64,000 nt of DNA from Sneathiella aquimaris (GCF_026409565.1 NZ_CP112881.1:3479501-3543500); one strand, 5' to 3'. Counted from the first letter of the stretch, positions 1 to 9,249 are shown. Numbers and translations are program-made. Notes: a model not told the origin generated them from the letters alone.

Positions 1-376
1 CCAGAACTCCGCCGGGGCGCAACTGGTTCAGCAGTCTTGGAAAAATCGTTTCGTGATCATCAAGCCAATGCAGCGCGGCATTACTGAAAATCAGGTTCCC
101 TTTACTGACGGGGGAAAAATCATTAATTTCCTGAAGCTTCCATTCAAGTGAAGGATGGTCACTGGCCGCTTTTCGAAGCATCGCTTCAGAACTATCAATA
201 CCAATAACAACCGCTTCTCCCCATCGTTTCGACAGCAAAGAAGTGACATTCCCGGTACCACACCCTAAATCATAAATAACCGAAGGCGAAGCAAGGGTGA
301 CTTGCGATAACAGATCGAGTGCCGGGCGTAACCGGTGGTCAGTATACAGATGATAATGATCGGGATTCCAATTCAT
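1..376 (-). CDS. Tam-like SAM-dependent methyltransferase (partial)
   Basis: Read on the minus strand, an ATG at 374-376 opens a frame that stays open to the window edge, giving about 125 residues; the C-terminus is cut off. It starts MNWNPDHYHLYTDHR, has the SAM-binding motif I DLGCGTGN near residue 36, an acidic IGIDSSEAML strand that should bind the ribose, and NAALHWLDDHE after it. This order and the short N-terminus match trans-aconitate 2-methyltransferase (Tam), which methylates trans-aconitate with SAM in the cytoplasm. Related class I methyltransferases share the same motifs, so the substrate is inferred. It lies 119 bases downstream of the lipoprotein gene on the same strand. Confidence 0.75.
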   Translation of the reverse strand, partial: MNWNPDHYHLYTDHRLRPALDLLSQVTLASPSVIYDLGCGTGNVTSLLSKRWGEAVVIGIDSSEAMLRKAASDHPSLEWKLQEINDFSPVSKGNLIFSNAALHWLDDHETIFPRLLNQLRPGGVL

Positions 377-495
377 GGACTTGAATGCCTCCAACAATGA
401 TCGAGGACGCAAAAGACGATAGAAACCCGATCACTTGATTACCGGGATGCGCCACTCTTTTCTGAGCGATAATATTGTAAGAGGGGCACTTCAAG

Positions 496-894
496 TCAAT
501 CCAGTTCGGCAGTATCCGTTTTTGCTTCCATGAACGGCCAGGCGAAAATGGATTTTTTCGTATCTGGCTCTTTCCCAAGATACTCCACCTTAGCGCCTTC
601 AGAGCCTAACGCGCTGACAGTGCGAACACGTTCAGACGCTTCCGTATTATACGGATTTTTCGTGGCGTAACAATCAATGCCCCCAAGGGTCTTGTAGCAG
701 TATACAGGCTCTTGCTTGATTTCTTCTCTTTTTTCTTTGCAGTAAGGGTCTCCGAAAACCATGTTGACAGAGGTGCAGTCCATTTCCGTCATTTGAGAGA
801 TTTTTTCATCCACAACTGCGATCGCCGCTGACGTACAGCCCGAAACAGAAAACAGAGTAAAAACCGAAAAAACTACTGCCAGAAACCGAACCAT
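496..894 (-). CDS. Small cysteine-rich lipoprotein, function unknown
   Basis: A 132-residue protein. The open frame extends further upstream, but the start at 892-894 (MVRFLAVVFS) is chosen because it gives a proper lipoprotein signal: one hydrophobic stretch ending in the lipobox VSGC, with the lipidated Cys at residue 20. The mature part has four more cysteines (about residues 40, 52, 66 and 75), two of them in VYCYKTLGGIDCYATKNP, a pattern I associate with small alphaproteobacterial lipoproteins of unknown role. No enzymatic motif is visible. It is probably membrane-anchored on the periplasmic side. It sits 70 bases downstream of the sensor kinase and could be the last gene of that transcript. 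Confidence 0.7.
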   Translation of the reverse strand: MVRFLAVVFSVFTLFSVSGCTSAAIAVVDEKISQMTEMDCTSVNMVFGDPYCKEKREEIKQEPVYCYKTLGGIDCYATKNPYNTEASERVRTVSALGSEGAKVEYLGKEPDTKKSIFAWPFMEAKTDTAELD

Positions 895-964
895 CGCCCG
901 ACCTTCATCGTAAAGAAAAACAAATGTATAGGGACAGTATGCAAAATAACTAGTTTCTAAACTC

Positions 965-2410
965 TTAATCAGGCAACCGGATAACAAAAATAGTCCCTTT
1001 ATCATCCGTTTTTTCCACAAACAGGTCACCGCCATGGGCCTCAACAAGTTCCCGCGCAATGGAAAGCCCCAAACCCGTACCTCCATTTTTGACGGATCCA
1101 ACAAAGGGCTCAAACAAATGTTCCATCGCCATGGACGGAATACCGGGACCATTATCCATTACCTTTATAATAGATATGCCCTGTTCAGACTGTGCAGCCA
1201 CACAAATCTTCCCGTTGTCCTTTAGCGCCTCCGACGCATTTCTACATAAATTCAGTAGCGCACGATAGATTTGTTCCCGGTCAGCACAGAGAGTGAATTT
1301 TTCAGATACGCGAATGTCCCATTGAAGGCTCTTGCTTGCAGGTAGCGCAACCGAATCACACACTTCCTTAATCAGCGGGGCTAACAGAAACCTGCTTTTT
1401 TGCGGCAGCCTTTCTCCAGCTTTTCCGTACTTCAGGGTTTCCGTGCATAAATCAATGGCCCTGTCGATACTGGCAACCAGACGCGGGACAACTTTTTGTA
1501 CTCTTGGATCATCCAACTGGGCCAGTCCATCACTCACAATATGAGACGTGGATAGGATGTTCCGAAGATCATGGCTGATTTTCGTAACTGCCGTTCCCAG
1601 CGCGGCCAGATGCTGTTTCTGTTTCAGGGCGAAACGCAACCGTGTTTGCATGATTTCAAGCTCACGTTCCGCTATTCCTATTTCGTCCATCCGGCCTGAC
1701 GGAGAAATATTAACCTTTGGGTCTTCTGGTTTCCGCCGAAAGGCAATCATGCTGGCACTCAACCGACCCATGGGACGCACCAACAACCAGTGCAGGGACA
1801 GAAAAACAAGAACGGCCGTTACAACAGAGATTGCCAGGGATAACCAAAAAATATTCTTGGCATAGTCCAGCATCGCGGCCACCAGCGGCGCTTCATCCAG
1901 CACAATCTCCAAAGACGATGTCGGCGCATTCTCGATCGGTGACGTGACACGGATTATCCTGTTCTTCTGAACAAGAAGCGCCGCAGCCGCATCTTCAATA
2001 AGCTTTAACGAAGACCGTTCTGAAAGATCAAAACTGGCATCAACAACCGCAGGCATATCCTCGCTCAGCATCAGCATTGCAGAATTAGCGCTTCGAAAAA
2101 CGACAGATCGTGCGCCAACACGAAACAAAAGTTCCGCTTTCAGTTCCTTTGAAACCATATTGTCCGGGGATGCCAGCAACGCAAGGGATGCCAAATGCGC
2201 AAATTCGATTTTTTTATCCAGATAGTTCAGGCGAAAAAAGGCGACAGATGGGACAAAAATCAGCACCTCCGCCAGCATGACAAAAAGGATTGTCAAGAAC
2301 AAGAGCTGGGCGGACAGGCTTCTAAAAACCCGCGATATTTTCTGAAGATACCCCATAGTCTGTAAGCTATACAAAAAAGAGTTCAGAACCAATCCCTTAC
2401 GTTCTGACAT
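965..2410 (-). CDS. Membrane sensor histidine kinase
   Basis: 481 residues. TM helices at about 33-57 and 186-210 flank a periplasmic sensor region of about 125 residues. A HAMP-like linker follows (LLVRPMGRL, about 209-260), then the dimerisation helix with the H box KISHDLRN, phospho-acceptor about H280. The ATPase domain has the N box NLCRNASEAL (387-396), G1 DNGPGIP (419-425) and G2 GGTGLGLS (443-450), so it looks catalytically complete. A GAGGG Shine-Dalgarno nine bases upstream supports this start. No response regulator gene is nearby, so its partner is elsewhere. It is 39 bases downstream of the flavoprotein gene and probably co-transcribed with it and the TVP38 gene. The signal is unknown. 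Confidence 0.88.
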   Translation of the reverse strand: MSERKGLVLNSFLYSLQTMGYLQKISRVFRSLSAQLLFLTILFVMLAEVLIFVPSVAFFRLNYLDKKIEFAHLASLALLASPDNMVSKELKAELLFRVGARSVVFRSANSAMLMLSEDMPAVVDASFDLSERSSLKLIEDAAAALLVQKNRIIRVTSPIENAPTSSLEIVLDEAPLVAAMLDYAKNIFWLSLAISVVTAVLVFLSLHWLLVRPMGRLSASMIAFRRKPEDPKVNISPSGRMDEIGIAERELEIMQTRLRFALKQKQHLAALGTAVTKISHDLRNILSTSHIVSDGLAQLDDPRVQKVVPRLVASIDRAIDLCTETLKYGKAGERLPQKSRFLLAPLIKEVCDSVALPASKSLQWDIRVSEKFTLCADREQIYRALLNLCRNASEALKDNGKICVAAQSEQGISIIKVMDNGPGIPSMAMEHLFEPFVGSVKNGGTGLGLSIARELVEAHGGDLFVEKTDDKGTIFVIRLPD

Positions 2411-2449
2411 TCTATTCTGCCCTCAATCTGAATACCCTTTAAGCTAAAA

Positions 2450-3880
2450 TTAGCCGAATAAGGACAATAGTTTAACGATCCACCGCGTTTTAGAACTAAA
2501 TAACTTGGGTGTATAAAAACTCCCGGCCGCGCGCTTGTTGATTTCGCCAAGTGTCGGATAGGGCGCGATGTAACTCGCCATACTCGAGACCTTTAGCCCG
2601 CCTGTAATGGCCAGCGCCCAAGGTTGAATAAGTTCGCCAGCCTGCATCCCAACAATACCCGCGCCCAAAATCTTACCGTTCGTTCCAATGATCGCTTTTA
2701 CAAAACCTTCTGTCTTGCGTTCCGCACGAGCCCGGTCATTCTCGGCGTAAGGAAAGGTCAAAACCTGAACTTTATCACCTAATTGTTCACGGGCCTGTTT
2801 TTCCGTCATGCCGACATTTGCAATTTCAGGATCCGTGTAAGTGACCCAGGGCAACCCGTCATAATTTACTTTGGCAGGCAAGCGGAAAAGCGCATTTCGA
2901 ATGACAATGCCCGCATGATATCCTGCAACGTGTGTGAATTGAAAGCCGCCGGCAACGTCCCCGATGGCAAAGATTTTCCTGTTCGAACTCCTGAGCCGCT
3001 CATCAACCTCGATCCCGGATTTAGAATGCTCGACGCCCGCCGCCTCCAGGTTTAACTTCTCCAAATTCGGCTTACGTCCCGCGGCGACCAGAAGATGGGA
3101 GCCCGTCAGCTTTTCTTCCCTCCCCTCCTCTTCGACCACAACATTTATCGCGCCTTCCTCGGTCCGATCGACGCTATGAATTTTGACGTCCTCTCGAATA
3201 TCAATGCCTTCTGCCCGCAACGCCTTCAGCGCCACAGATGTCAGGTCTGGATCATCTTTTGCAAGGGCTTTAAAGGCTTCTAAAACGGTAACCCGACTGC
3301 CCAGGCGCCGGTGCGCCTGCGCCATTTCCATACCAATCGGCCCGCCGCCTATGATAATCAGATGCTCTGGTTTCTCGCGGTTCTCAAAAAGCGTTTCATT
3401 CGTCATGTACCCGCATGTTTCAAGACCGGATATTGGAGGGGCGGTCGCCCGGGACCCTGTTGCAATGACAAACCGCCGGGCCTTAATCGTAACGTCATCA
3501 ACCGTCACTCGATCGGGGCCAGAAAAGGACGCATACCCTTCAATGACCCGGACGCCCAATTGCTCAAACCGTTCCACAGAATCATGCGGCGCAATGCCGG
3601 CGATAATCTCCGAGACATGCCCCATCACTTTTTCATAATCAGCAACCAACGGCTGGCCTGTAACACCAAACTCGTCAGCATGTTGCAGACCATTTGCCTT
3701 TTTTGCCGCGGCCAGTAACGCTTTAGAAGGAACACATCCATAGTTCAGACAATCCCCGCCCATTTTGCCGCCTTCAATGAGAACCGTATCGGCCCCCATC
3801 TGGCTCGCCCCGGCGGCAACACTCAATCCACCCGACCCGCCGCCAATCACACAAAGATCAGCTTTTATAATTTTTGACAT
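2450..3880 (-). CDS. Dihydrolipoamide dehydrogenase/mercuric reductase-like flavoprotein
   Basis: 476 residues of the class I pyridine nucleotide-disulfide oxidoreductase family. The FAD-binding GGGSGG lies at about 13-18, the redox pair CLNYGC at C44/C49, the NAD(P)-binding GGGPIGME at about 178-185, the second FAD motif FAIGDVAG near 304-311, and a C-terminal dimerisation domain follows. The HPTxxE motif that supplies the acid-base His to the partner subunit in lipoamide dehydrogenase and mercuric reductase reads YPTLGE (441-446), so the His is Tyr. A hydrophobic tail follows (SSKTRWIVKLLSLFG). The family transfers electrons from NAD(P)H to a disulfide or quinone-like acceptor; the acceptor here is unknown. 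The next gene upstream encodes a TVP38 protein, a pairing seen elsewhere, sometimes as a fusion. Confidence 0.85.
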   Translation of the reverse strand: MSKIIKADLCVIGGGSGGLSVAAGASQMGADTVLIEGGKMGGDCLNYGCVPSKALLAAAKKANGLQHADEFGVTGQPLVADYEKVMGHVSEIIAGIAPHDSVERFEQLGVRVIEGYASFSGPDRVTVDDVTIKARRFVIATGSRATAPPISGLETCGYMTNETLFENREKPEHLIIIGGGPIGMEMAQAHRRLGSRVTVLEAFKALAKDDPDLTSVALKALRAEGIDIREDVKIHSVDRTEEGAINVVVEEEGREEKLTGSHLLVAAGRKPNLEKLNLEAAGVEHSKSGIEVDERLRSSNRKIFAIGDVAGGFQFTHVAGYHAGIVIRNALFRLPAKVNYDGLPWVTYTDPEIANVGMTEKQAREQLGDKVQVLTFPYAENDRARAERKTEGFVKAIIGTNGKILGAGIVGMQAGELIQPWALAITGGLKVSSMASYIAPYPTLGEINKRAAGSFYTPKLFSSKTRWIVKLLSLFG

Positions 3881-3903
3881 TCGGTTTTCTCCGCGTTTTC
3901 ATT

Positions 3904-4689
3904 TCAGGCAGGTGTTTTGCGAAATTTTTTAATCAAAATTGGCAGCAAGGCGACAATGCCCAAAGCAGCAAGAGCGATTAATATCTCTTTTGTAACAAGC
4001 GATCCGACTTCAAACTCGAGCGTACATCCCGTTTTCCCCGAAGCCTGACAAGCAGAGAACGTCTCCTGCTGTTCGACAATGATGCTATCAAGCCCACTGC
4101 CAATGAACGCAAACGCAAACGTACCGGGAATGATGCCAAAAAACGTCCCCACAACATAGGTGCGCAATGTCACGCCCAAGAATGCGGGAGCGATATTCAC
4201 CAGCCAAAAAGGAAACGCGGGCACAAGACGAAGAAACAACAGGTAATTCATCGCGTCCTGCTTAAATCCATTTTCCAGTCTGGCAAGCCAGGGCCCTGCT
4301 TTTGCACGAAGTGGGTTCCCCAGTGAGGTCGCCGCTATCAGAAATAGAAACGTCGCGCCAAAGGTTGCGGAAAATACGGTCAGCAACCCACCAACCAGCC
4401 AGCCGAACAGAAAGCCCCCTGAAATAGTCAGCAGCAATCCGCCGGGCAACGAGGCTGTAATTGCAATTGTATATAAAACAAAATACAGAGCCATAGCAGC
4501 GATGTAATGATTGGCGACGAAATCCAGCAAACGGTCTCGATTATCACTGAGGGATTTAAAGGTCAGATACTCATCTAGCCCAAAGATAAAAAAGGATGCG
4601 AAGATTAGGATTAGCGCCAAAAGAGGCAGTAATTTTTTTAGTTTTCCAGCCGATGACTTTGGCTGTTCCTCCTTCAATTCACTCTCCAT
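3904..4689 (-). CDS. TVP38/TMEM64 (SNARE-associated Golgi/DedA-like) membrane protein
   Basis: 261 residues from the ATG at 4687-4689, which has an AGGGA about ten bases upstream; a TTG eleven codons earlier is possible but less likely. There is an N-terminal membrane segment, then the VTT-domain signature: PGGLLLTISGGFLFG and, later, FLRLVPAFPFWLVN with a following AFLGV. Several further membrane helices and a basic tail (KKFRKTPA) complete it. The family sits in the inner membrane and is linked to lipid scrambling or flipping, although bacterial members are mostly untested. The gene lies 23 bases upstream of the flavoprotein gene, so the two products are likely to act together. Confidence 0.82.
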   Translation of the reverse strand: MESELKEEQPKSSAGKLKKLLPLLALILIFASFFIFGLDEYLTFKSLSDNRDRLLDFVANHYIAAMALYFVLYTIAITASLPGGLLLTISGGFLFGWLVGGLLTVFSATFGATFLFLIAATSLGNPLRAKAGPWLARLENGFKQDAMNYLLFLRLVPAFPFWLVNIAPAFLGVTLRTYVVGTFFGIIPGTFAFAFIGSGLDSIIVEQQETFSACQASGKTGCTLEFEVGSLVTKEILIALAALGIVALLPILIKKFRKTPA

Positions 4690-5021
4690 ATGCGATTCGT
4701 CCCTTTTCGTATCAATGCGCAATTCATTTCAATTCAAAAATGCTTTTCTGCGTAGAAGCGTTTATCGCGAATAGGGCGTACCTGTTGATCGGGTGCGCAT
4801 GATTCTAACACAATAAATTCGCAAACTTCTTTCCAAATCGCCGAACAGGCTGTGAAATTCCTGTATTTCTGCGGGTTAAGGTCTAAAAAAGCGATCCTAC
4901 ATCTGTCTGAACATAACAACGTCTTAGTTTTTAGAAAGCAGCGATCACTAATTTGTGAGGTATTTTGAGCATATGTCCGGAAACAAATTCCCGCGATCGA
5001 ACAGATAAAACATCTCATCCA
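4690..5021. other. Intergenic stretch upstream of the rpmH promoter
   Basis: This stretch separates the divergent TVP38 operon and the rpmH run. I see no convincing gene: the one minus-strand frame here (4734-5018) has no recognisable motif and an uneven, cysteine-rich composition. No DnaA-box cluster or long repeat was seen. It should contain the promoter for the minus-strand operon, but no clear -35/-10 pair stood out. Confidence 0.5.
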
Positions 5022-5050
5022 TTGACTTCATTGTCGCCACCCCTTATACA
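5022..5050 (+). promoter_or_regulatory. Sigma-70-type promoter of rpmH
   Basis: TTGACT (5022-5027), a 17-base spacer and TATACA (5045-5050), close to consensus. Transcription would start near 5057, about 50 bases before the rpmH start codon. It probably drives rpmH-rnpA-yidD-yidC and perhaps engB-argB. Confidence 0.75.
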
Positions 5051-5107
5051 GCGGGGCTTAATTTTCTCATCGCACAAATCCGTGCGTATGATTGACGGAG
5101 AAGTCAC

Positions 5108-5242
5108 GTGAAACGTACATATCAACCAAGTAAGCTTGTGCGCGCTCGTCGCCACGGTTTTCGCGCACGCCGTGCCACAGTAGGCGGTCGTCGCGTTCTT
5201 TCAAATCGTCGCACTAAAGGCCGTAAGAGCCTTTCAGCCTAA
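5108..5242 (+). CDS. rpmH: 50S ribosomal protein L34
   Basis: A 44-residue, very basic protein that starts with GTG and reads [20 protein letters not shown], the L34 signature, ending in [13 protein letters not shown] sits seven bases before the GTG. L34 is one of the smallest large-subunit ribosomal proteins. Its position four bases before rnpA is the near-universal bacterial order. Confidence 0.97.
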   Translation: MKRTYQPSKLVRARRHGFRARRATVGGRRVLSNRRTKGRKSLSA

Positions 5243-5246
5243 TAAG

Positions 5247-5618
5247 ATGCCGACTGGCGTCGAACGATTGAAAAAACGTGCGGAGTTCCTCCGTGTCGCT
5301 GGCGTTCGTCGCAAATGGGCAACTCCCGGAATGGTCCTGCAAGCCGCGCGCAATGATACGCTCGCGGACGCGGGACCTTTGCGCGTGGGCTTTACCGCGA
5401 CAAAAAAAGTCGGTAACGCCGTCATTCGCAATCGAATAAAGCGTCGCTTGCGCGCACTGGCAGACCAAATCCTGCCTTTGCACGCAAAAAGCGGCTGGGA
5501 TTTTGTTCTTATCGGCAGACAGTCCACCCCCGACCGCGCTTTTGATGATCTTGAAAAAGACCTCATGAAAGCACTGGAAAAGGTCGGCGCCCTCAAAAAA
5601 AGTGAGAATCATGAATAA
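5247..5618 (+). CDS. rnpA: Ribonuclease P protein component
   Basis: 123 residues. The protein subunit of RNase P assists the catalytic RNA in cutting the 5' leader from precursor tRNAs. The family core is present: RVGFTATKKVGNAVIRNRIKRRLRAL (about residues 48-73), including the RNR signature, with the basic N-terminus KKRAEFLRV before it. It follows rpmH by four bases and its end overlaps the yidD start by eight, so translation is probably coupled. Confidence 0.96.
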   Translation: MPTGVERLKKRAEFLRVAGVRRKWATPGMVLQAARNDTLADAGPLRVGFTATKKVGNAVIRNRIKRRLRALADQILPLHAKSGWDFVLIGRQSTPDRAFDDLEKDLMKALEKVGALKKSENHE

Positions 5619-5892
5619 AATCCTCACTTTTCTGCTTTCCGGGCTGATAAAGGTTTACCGATACGCGCTATCCCCTTATCTTCCTGCGAATTGTCGTTAC
5701 CATCCAACCTGCTCAGCATATGCCTTGGACGCACTGCATCTGCATGGACCGGTTAAAGGATCATGGCTTACTCTGAAACGTCTAGGACGGTGCCACCCTT
5801 GGGGTGGTCAAGGGTATGACCCGGTTCCTGAAGGGGCGAACAAGTGTCATGAGTGCGAAGTAAAATCGTCAGAGCGCGTCAGCATCGAGTAA
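5611..5892 (+). CDS. yidD: Membrane protein insertion efficiency factor YidD
   Basis: 93 residues from the ATG at 5611; a GTG nine bases earlier is in frame but less likely. It shows the family pattern YRYALSPYLPANCRYHPTCS, then AYALDALHLHGPVKGSW and RLGRCHPWGGQGYDPVP, with the conserved cysteines in CRYHPTC. YidD is a small peripheral inner-membrane protein thought to help YidC insert membrane proteins. It lies between rnpA (eight-base overlap) and yidC (18 bases). Confidence 0.95.
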   Translation: MNKILTFLLSGLIKVYRYALSPYLPANCRYHPTCSAYALDALHLHGPVKGSWLTLKRLGRCHPWGGQGYDPVPEGANKCHECEVKSSERVSIE

Positions 5893-5910
5893 ACTAATTA
5901 AGGCCTACAA

Positions 5911-7659
5911 ATGTCAGATCAGAAGAATGTGATCCTTGCGGTCGTCCTGTGCATAGGGATTATTTTTGGGTTTCAGTATTTTTTCCCGTCCCCGGAAATT
6001 GAAAATCAAGCCGCGCAGAATAATGAACAGGCCGCAATGAATGCGAACGGTTCAACGGCACCAACCCCGGGTACTGCGGGTACAGCTGCCGTTCCTTCTG
6101 GAACATCCGCAGCGCTTCCTGCAATGAGCCGTGAAGAAAGCCTTGCAAAAACGCCGCGCATTAAAATCAATACACCGTCCCTGCATGGCTCAATTGCGCT
6201 TAAGGGGGCCCGGATCGACGATTTGACATTGGTCAATTACCGCGAAGAAGTTGATCCATCCAGCCCGGAAATCAAGCTCTTCTCTCCAAGCGGATCTCCC
6301 AAGCCTTATTATGCTGAATTTGGCTGGAGCGTTGGACCGGAAACGACTGTAAAGTTACCGAATTCCAACAGCATCTGGACCACAACTGCTTCAGAACTGA
6401 CAACGGAAAAACCCTTGGTCCTGACGTGGGATAATGGTGAGGGGCTGATCTTTACCCGGACATATGCTGTTGACGATCACTTTCTATTCACCGTCAATCA
6501 GAAAGTTCAAAACAATACAGGCAATCCGGTTACCCTGTATCCTTACGGACTGATTTCGCGAACTGGTATGCCCGAGACAACAGGCTTTTACATCCTGCAT
6601 GAGGGTCCAATCGGTGTCTTCAACGAAACCTTGGAAGAGGTTGACTATGACGATCTGATGGAAGAAGGAACCCGTGCCCAGACCTCTACGGGTGGCTGGA
6701 TCGGCATGACAGATAAATTCTGGCTTGCGGCTCTTATCCCGGATCAGGCAACGCCTTCGAAAAGCCGTTTTAATCATGTGGCTCAGGGCAACCGCTTTCA
6801 GACTGACTATGTCAGTCAAACGGGTGTGACGATACCGGCCGGCAGCTCTTCGGACGCAACAAACCGTTTATTTGCAGGCGCTAAAGAAGTTCATGTTCTG
6901 GATAATTATGAAGAAGAATTTGGCATTTCCCGCCTTGAACTAGCGATCGACTGGGGTTGGTTTTACTTCCTTACAAAACCAATTTATTTCGCCCTTGAGT
7001 TCCTTGACGCACAAATCGGCAATCTGGGCCTCGCGATCCTTGCTCTAACTGTTATCATCAAACTACTTCTGTTGCCATTGGCTCATAAATCCTATGTGTC
7101 GATGACCAAAATGAAGAAGCTGCAGCCAGAAATGGTGAAGTTGCGCGAACAGTTTGGGGACGACAAACAAAAGCTTAATCAGGAAATGATGGCCCTGTAC
7201 AAACGGGAAAAAGCAAATCCCGCCGCGGGCTGCCTTCCGATCCTGCTTCAGATCCCGATTTTCTTCGCATTGTACAAGGTTCTCTTTGTGACCCTGTTGA
7301 TGCGCCATCAGCCGTTTTATGGATGGATTACTGATCTGTCGGCACCTGACCCAACGAATTTGTTCGAACTGTTTGGTCTGATCCCATGGTCGCCTCCAGA
7401 ATTCATGATGATCGGTGCCCTGCCTATCCTGATGGGTCTGAGCATGTACCTACAACAAAAATTTAACCCGCAGCCGGCAGATCCGGTTCAGGCAAAGATC
7501 TTCCTGTTCATGCCAATTTTCTTTACCTTCCTGTTGGCAAGCTTCCCTGCTGGACTGGTAATCTATTGGACTTGGAACAACTGTCTGAGCATTGCGCAGC
7601 AGTGGTTCATTATGAAAAGGATGGGTGTCAGCGTCAGCGGTCAATCTACGAAAGCATGA
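5911..7659 (+). CDS. yidC: Membrane protein insertase YidC/OxaI
   Basis: 582 residues, the length of Gram-negative YidC. An N-terminal helix (about 6-25) is followed by a low-complexity Ala/Gly/Thr linker, the large periplasmic beta domain, and the conserved insertase region from about residue 360. The cytoplasmic hairpin MTKMKKLQPEMVKLREQFG and the following AGCLPILLQIPIFFALYKVL segment are typical. YidC inserts membrane proteins alone or with SecYEG. A short basic tail ends the protein. It belongs to the rpmH operon. Confidence 0.97.
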   Translation: MSDQKNVILAVVLCIGIIFGFQYFFPSPEIENQAAQNNEQAAMNANGSTAPTPGTAGTAAVPSGTSAALPAMSREESLAKTPRIKINTPSLHGSIALKGARIDDLTLVNYREEVDPSSPEIKLFSPSGSPKPYYAEFGWSVGPETTVKLPNSNSIWTTTASELTTEKPLVLTWDNGEGLIFTRTYAVDDHFLFTVNQKVQNNTGNPVTLYPYGLISRTGMPETTGFYILHEGPIGVFNETLEEVDYDDLMEEGTRAQTSTGGWIGMTDKFWLAALIPDQATPSKSRFNHVAQGNRFQTDYVSQTGVTIPAGSSSDATNRLFAGAKEVHVLDNYEEEFGISRLELAIDWGWFYFLTKPIYFALEFLDAQIGNLGLAILALTVIIKLLLLPLAHKSYVSMTKMKKLQPEMVKLREQFGDDKQKLNQEMMALYKREKANPAAGCLPILLQIPIFFALYKVLFVTLLMRHQPFYGWITDLSAPDPTNLFELFGLIPWSPPEFMMIGALPILMGLSMYLQQKFNPQPADPVQAKIFLFMPIFFTFLLASFPAGLVIYWTWNNCLSIAQQWFIMKRMGVSVSGQSTKA

Positions 7660-7665
7660 TCTTGA

Positions 7666-8316
7666 ATGACTAAAATGACAGAACACGAAAAAGTGGAGGC
7701 GGCCCGTATTGAAGAGGGCCGCCTCCTTTTTGCAAAGGAATGTACCTTTGTCGCGGGCGCTGCAACTCTTGCGATGCTCCCAGAATTACCGATGAACGAG
7801 GTTGCATTTGCCGGCCGGTCAAATGTTGGTAAATCAAGCCTTATCAACGCCCTGACAAATCGCAACACACTTGCGCGAACGTCGAACACTCCCGGCCGCA
7901 CCCAACAGATCAATTTCTTCGACTTGGGAAGCCGGATGTATCTGGTGGATTTGCCCGGTCATGGTTACGCAAAAGTGTCGAAAGAGAAAGTTGCTGCCTG
8001 GACCGGACTGGTCAACACCTACCTTCAGGGCCGCGCCAAATTGCGCCGTGTTTGCCTGCTGGTTGATAGCCGCCATGGCCTTAAAGAAGTGGACCGGGAA
8101 ATCATGTCCATGCTGGATAAGGCCGCCGTGAATTATCAGATCATCTTGACGAAAGTGGATAAATCGAAAAAATCCGAACTGGATGACGTTATAACAAACA
8201 CACAGAGCGAGTTGAAAAAAAGACCGGCCGCCCATCCTGAAATCATGCTGACAAGTTCAGCGAAAGGAACAGGCATTGCGGAACTACGGGCAGAGCTTGC
8301 CTCTTTGGCTGAATAA
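7666..8316 (+). CDS. engB: Ribosome biogenesis GTPase EngB/YihA
   Basis: 216 residues of the TrmE-Era-EngA-like GTPase class. G1 is GRSNVGKSS (about 50-58), the switch I region has the family motif NTPGRTQQINFF, G3 is DLPGHGYA (about 95-102) and G4 is TKVDKSKK. EngB is needed for late assembly of the large ribosomal subunit. It starts six bases after yidC and lies 15 bases before argB, the usual alphaproteobacterial order. A second in-frame ATG three codons later is an alternative start. Confidence 0.95.
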   Translation: MTKMTEHEKVEAARIEEGRLLFAKECTFVAGAATLAMLPELPMNEVAFAGRSNVGKSSLINALTNRNTLARTSNTPGRTQQINFFDLGSRMYLVDLPGHGYAKVSKEKVAAWTGLVNTYLQGRAKLRRVCLLVDSRHGLKEVDREIMSMLDKAAVNYQIILTKVDKSKKSELDDVITNTQSELKKRPAAHPEIMLTSSAKGTGIAELRAELASLAE

Positions 8317-8331
8317 AGAAGGATCGTTGGG

Positions 8332-9237
8332 ATGGCAAAAAAGCAGATGACAGTTGAAGAACAACTTAAAAAAGCAAAAATCCTGTCTGAGGCACTGCCG
8401 TATATGCATCAGTTTGCCGGGCAAACTTTTGTTATTAAGTATGGCGGACATGCCATGGGCGATTCCGCCCTTGCTGAAGACTTCGCCCGTGATGTTGCCC
8501 TGTTAAAACAGGTTGGAATCAATCCTATTATTGTTCATGGGGGCGGCCCGCAAATCGGTGCCATGCTGGACAAGCTGAAAATCCAGAGTTCGTTTATTGA
8601 CGGTCTTCGGGTCACAGATCAGGCCACAGTGGAAATTGCTGAAATGGTCCTGAGTGGATCTTTGAACAAAAATATTGTTCAAGCCATCAATAAGGCTGGC
8701 GGTTTAGCCATTGGACTTTCCGGCAAGGACGGGAACCTGATCGAAGTTCAGAAACTGACACGGACCAAGCGGGATCCTGACAGCAATATCGAACGTATTC
8801 TGGATTTAGGATTTGTCGGCGAACCAAGTCGGATCAATCCTGAAATTCTGGAAAGTTTTGAAGATATTGATGTCATTCCGGTGATTGCCCCGATCGGAGT
8901 CGGACCGCATGGTGAAACCTTTAACATTAATGCGGACACCGTTGCCGGTCATATTGCGGCCGCCATTGGCGCCAGCAAATTGATCATGCTAACCGATGTT
9001 GAAGGTGTTTTGGACAAGCAGAAAAAACTTATCAATCAGTTGTCTCAAAATGACGTCAAAATTCTTCAAAAAGACGGAACTATTTCAGGCGGCATGATAC
9101 CAAAACTGGAAACCTGCCTATTCTCTCTGGACCGGGGCGTTAGCGCGGCTCACATTCTGGACGGCCGCATCCCGCATGTCCTGCTTCTGGAAACCTTTAC
9201 CGAACACGGTATCGGAACGATGATCCACGCAGACTAG
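8332..9237 (+). CDS. argB: Acetylglutamate kinase
   Basis: 301 residues. It phosphorylates N-acetylglutamate in the second step of arginine biosynthesis. Amino acid kinase motifs include [19 protein letters not shown], the glycine-rich GLSGKDG and LTDVEGVLD. The N-terminal helix [20 protein letters not shown] resembles the extension found in arginine-inhibited hexameric enzymes, so feedback control by arginine is likely. It ends the rpmH-argB run and is followed by a strong hairpin terminator. Confidence 0.96.
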   Translation: MAKKQMTVEEQLKKAKILSEALPYMHQFAGQTFVIKYGGHAMGDSALAEDFARDVALLKQVGINPIIVHGGGPQIGAMLDKLKIQSSFIDGLRVTDQATVEIAEMVLSGSLNKNIVQAINKAGGLAIGLSGKDGNLIEVQKLTRTKRDPDSNIERILDLGFVGEPSRINPEILESFEDIDVIPVIAPIGVGPHGETFNINADTVAGHIAAAIGASKLIMLTDVEGVLDKQKKLINQLSQNDVKILQKDGTISGGMIPKLETCLFSLDRGVSAAHILDGRIPHVLLLETFTEHGIGTMIHAD

Positions 9238-9249
9238 CAACTGATAAAA

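Noticed and set aside
339-578. Minus-strand frame of 79 codons between the methyltransferase and lipoprotein genes
   Set aside because: It overlaps the end of the lipoprotein gene in another frame and has no recognisable content.
3183-3638. Plus-strand frame opposite the flavoprotein gene
   Set aside because: Antisense shadow of conserved coding sequence.
4734-5018. Minus-strand open frame of 94 codons upstream of rpmH
   Set aside because: No motif, cysteine-rich and uneven composition, no ribosome site, and it lies where a promoter region is expected.
4690-5107. Replication origin near rpmH
   Set aside because: No DnaA-box cluster was seen, and no dnaA or dnaN gene is adjacent; alphaproteobacterial origins are usually elsewhere.
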